The position numbers and the translations under genes were made by a program. The notes beneath the pieces were generated by a model that ran no database searches, had not been told where the DNA came from, and saw only the letters and a program-made list of their open reading frames with translations. DNA of 32,269 bases from contig JAJYYA010000071.1 in assembly GCA_021801345.1 (NCBI GenBank), positions 1 to 32,269 on the forward strand. The letters run 5' to 3'. The stretch is from Nitrospirota bacterium. Its GTDB lineage: Bacteria > Nitrospirota > Leptospirillia > Leptospirillales > Leptospirillaceae. This document shows, in pieces, positions 31,765 to 32,269 of this stretch. Every line of letters begins with the position of its first letter. Position 1 is the first letter of the stretch.

Positions 31765-31905
31765 TGTCCCCCAAAAAATAAAAAGGCCCCACCACATTAG
31801 GTTGGGGCCAAAATTATTAGCAGACCCTGAGTCCCACGCGTTAACACCGCGTTTAGGATCCCGTTGCATGGGGGTCCGGGTTTGCTCAGGTTTTACCTGC
31901 CGCTT
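31765..31905 (-). ncRNA. Structured leader RNA of the DUF3800 gene, closed by a terminator hairpin
   Basis: From a start near 31905 the RNA can form P1 (GCAG 31900-31897 with CTGC 31823-31820). Next comes P2 (CCTGAG 31890-31885 with CTCAGG 31831-31826). Within it are two hairpins: CCCG (31880-31877) with CGGG (31863-31860), and ACGCG (31852-31848) with CGCGT (31840-31836). A terminator-type hairpin follows (GGCCCCAACC 31809-31800 with GGTGGGGCC 31793-31785, one bulge), then TTTTTATTTTTT (31784-31773). The ribosome site GGGGG begins next. The loop sequence CCCCCA (31874-31869) can pair with TGGGGG at that site. Structured RNA motifs upstream of DUF3800 genes have been described by comparative genomics; membership here is untested. 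It may be a separate small RNA, an attenuator, or both. Confidence 0.6.
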
Positions 31906-31910
31906 TTTTT

Positions 31911-31952
31911 AACATACGGCATGACGCCGATAAGTGTCAACAATTATCGGCG
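31911..31952 (-). promoter_or_regulatory. Promoter of the DUF3800 RNA with a palindrome over the -35 element
   Basis: On the minus strand TTGACA (31940-31935) and TATGTT (31916-31911) are 18 bases apart. A perfect nine-base inverted repeat, CGCCGATAA (31925-31933) and TTATCGGCG (31944-31952), brackets the -35 hexamer. This looks like an operator for a dimeric repressor. Confidence 0.68.
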
Positions 31953-32042
31953 GGTGGGGTGAGCGACATATTTTAGGACCTCCCCCCAGTCAATGCTCTT
32001 CAAACATAGGGGCCAATCAAAGTACTGACAAAGAATACTTTT

Positions 32043-32060
32043 CGCGTTAGAGTAAACGCG
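32043..32060. repeat. Short inverted repeat upstream of the divergent gene
   Basis: CGCGTT (32043-32048) and AACGCG (32055-32060) form a perfect palindrome with six bases between. It lies two bases before a possible -35 element (TGGACA, 32062-32067) whose partner TATGGA (32085-32090) is weak. Confidence 0.35.
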
Positions 32061-32136
32061 CTGGACATTTCCATGGGATTTTGTTATGGATAGAAGGACA
32101 GTTAGAGAACTTCCCTCTATCAATAAGGAGCGTTCC

Positions 32137-32269
32137 ATGAGTCCTCGAAAACGACCCCAGGTTGGCCCGCAAGTGACAAGTGCCGATAACGCACAGGAGC
32201 TTCTTCTCGAGATGAAGTCGGCCTTGCTTCGGCAGATTCAGGAGGCTCCGGACGGATCCGATGAAAAGA
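32137..32269 (+). CDS. Start of an unknown gene, cut by the window edge
   Basis: An excellent AAGGAG six bases before ATG 32137 introduces a frame open to the window end (44 codons). The product begins with a basic, proline-containing stretch (MSPRKRPQVGPQ) and a charged helix (NAQELLLEMKSALLRQIQEA). No family can be named from this part. It is divergent from the DUF3800 gene, about 200 bases away across the two promoters. Confidence 0.6.
   Translation, partial: MSPRKRPQVGPQVTSADNAQELLLEMKSALLRQIQEAPDGSDEK

Noticed and set aside
31925-31952. Palindrome as a dif/XerCD recombination site
   Set aside because: The spacer is ten bases instead of six and the arms do not match the dif consensus. 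It overlaps a -35 box, so an operator is likelier.
1-32269. CRISPR arrays, rRNA genes, replication origin
   Set aside because: No regularly spaced direct repeats, no rRNA-like sequence and no cluster of DnaA boxes were seen.

Overview
The window looks like a chromosomal piece of a GC-rich acidophilic iron oxidiser of the Leptospirillum type (phylum Nitrospirota). This is inferred from the style of the predicted proteins, the small c-type cytochrome with its periplasmic partner, and the mixture of tight housekeeping operons with AT-richer accessory DNA. No 16S rRNA gene is present, so the taxon remains an inference.

Layout. (1) 1-800: a frameshifted DruA/DUF4338-type gene fragment, then a 38-residue membrane-protein gene followed by two tandem terminators. 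(2) 1198-4165: a three-gene overlapping operon for a CorC/HlyC-type CBS membrane protein, an anchored secreted protein and a membrane protein with a degenerate phospholipase-D-like domain. (3) 4217-11537: a complete ISC iron-sulfur operon with promoter, palindromic operator and terminator: Rrf2 regulator, IscS-like protein, IscU, IscA, HscB, HscA, ferredoxin, IscX, an unknown protein and Mrp. The IscS-like protein has lost the PLP lysine and the other PLP-contacting residues but keeps its sulfur-carrying cysteine loop, so it looks like a pseudo-desulfurase. (4) 11556-15032: truA, gpsA, a DUF971 gene, a phosphoglycerate mutase gene and a 43-residue membrane-protein gene, closed by a bidirectional terminator. 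(5) 15058-15712: a PuuD-like membrane protein and a 32-residue membrane protein.

(6) 15906-20800: tRNA-Leu(UAA) followed by an accessory block. It holds an IS21-like transposase remnant, a type III restriction-modification locus cut at both ends around an intact rhuM gene, a HigBA-type toxin-antitoxin pair, a DUF2283 protein and a ribbon-helix-helix/membrane protein. (7) 21050-22378: a secreted cytochrome c and a Spy/CpxP-like periplasmic protein. (8) 22484-24971: a DEAD-box RNA helicase with a long leader and a class-I glutamine amidotransferase. (9) 25009-30367, minus strand: ABC-F ATPase, DHH phosphoesterase, RdgB, NagZ and an unknown protein, most with overlapping ends.

(10) 30659-32269: a second accessory stretch. 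A transporter gene survives only as its 3' end, abutting a roughly 170-bp MITE-like element flanked by TA. Beyond it lies a DUF3800 gene whose leader folds as a multibranched RNA closed by a terminator hairpin directly before the ribosome binding site. The order promoter, structured RNA, leaky terminator, protein gene is that of type III toxin-antitoxin loci, and this is the best candidate here for an under-described system. A divergent gene begins at the right edge.

The two observations I rate highest are the active-site-less IscS in an otherwise complete ISC operon and the DUF3800 leader RNA.
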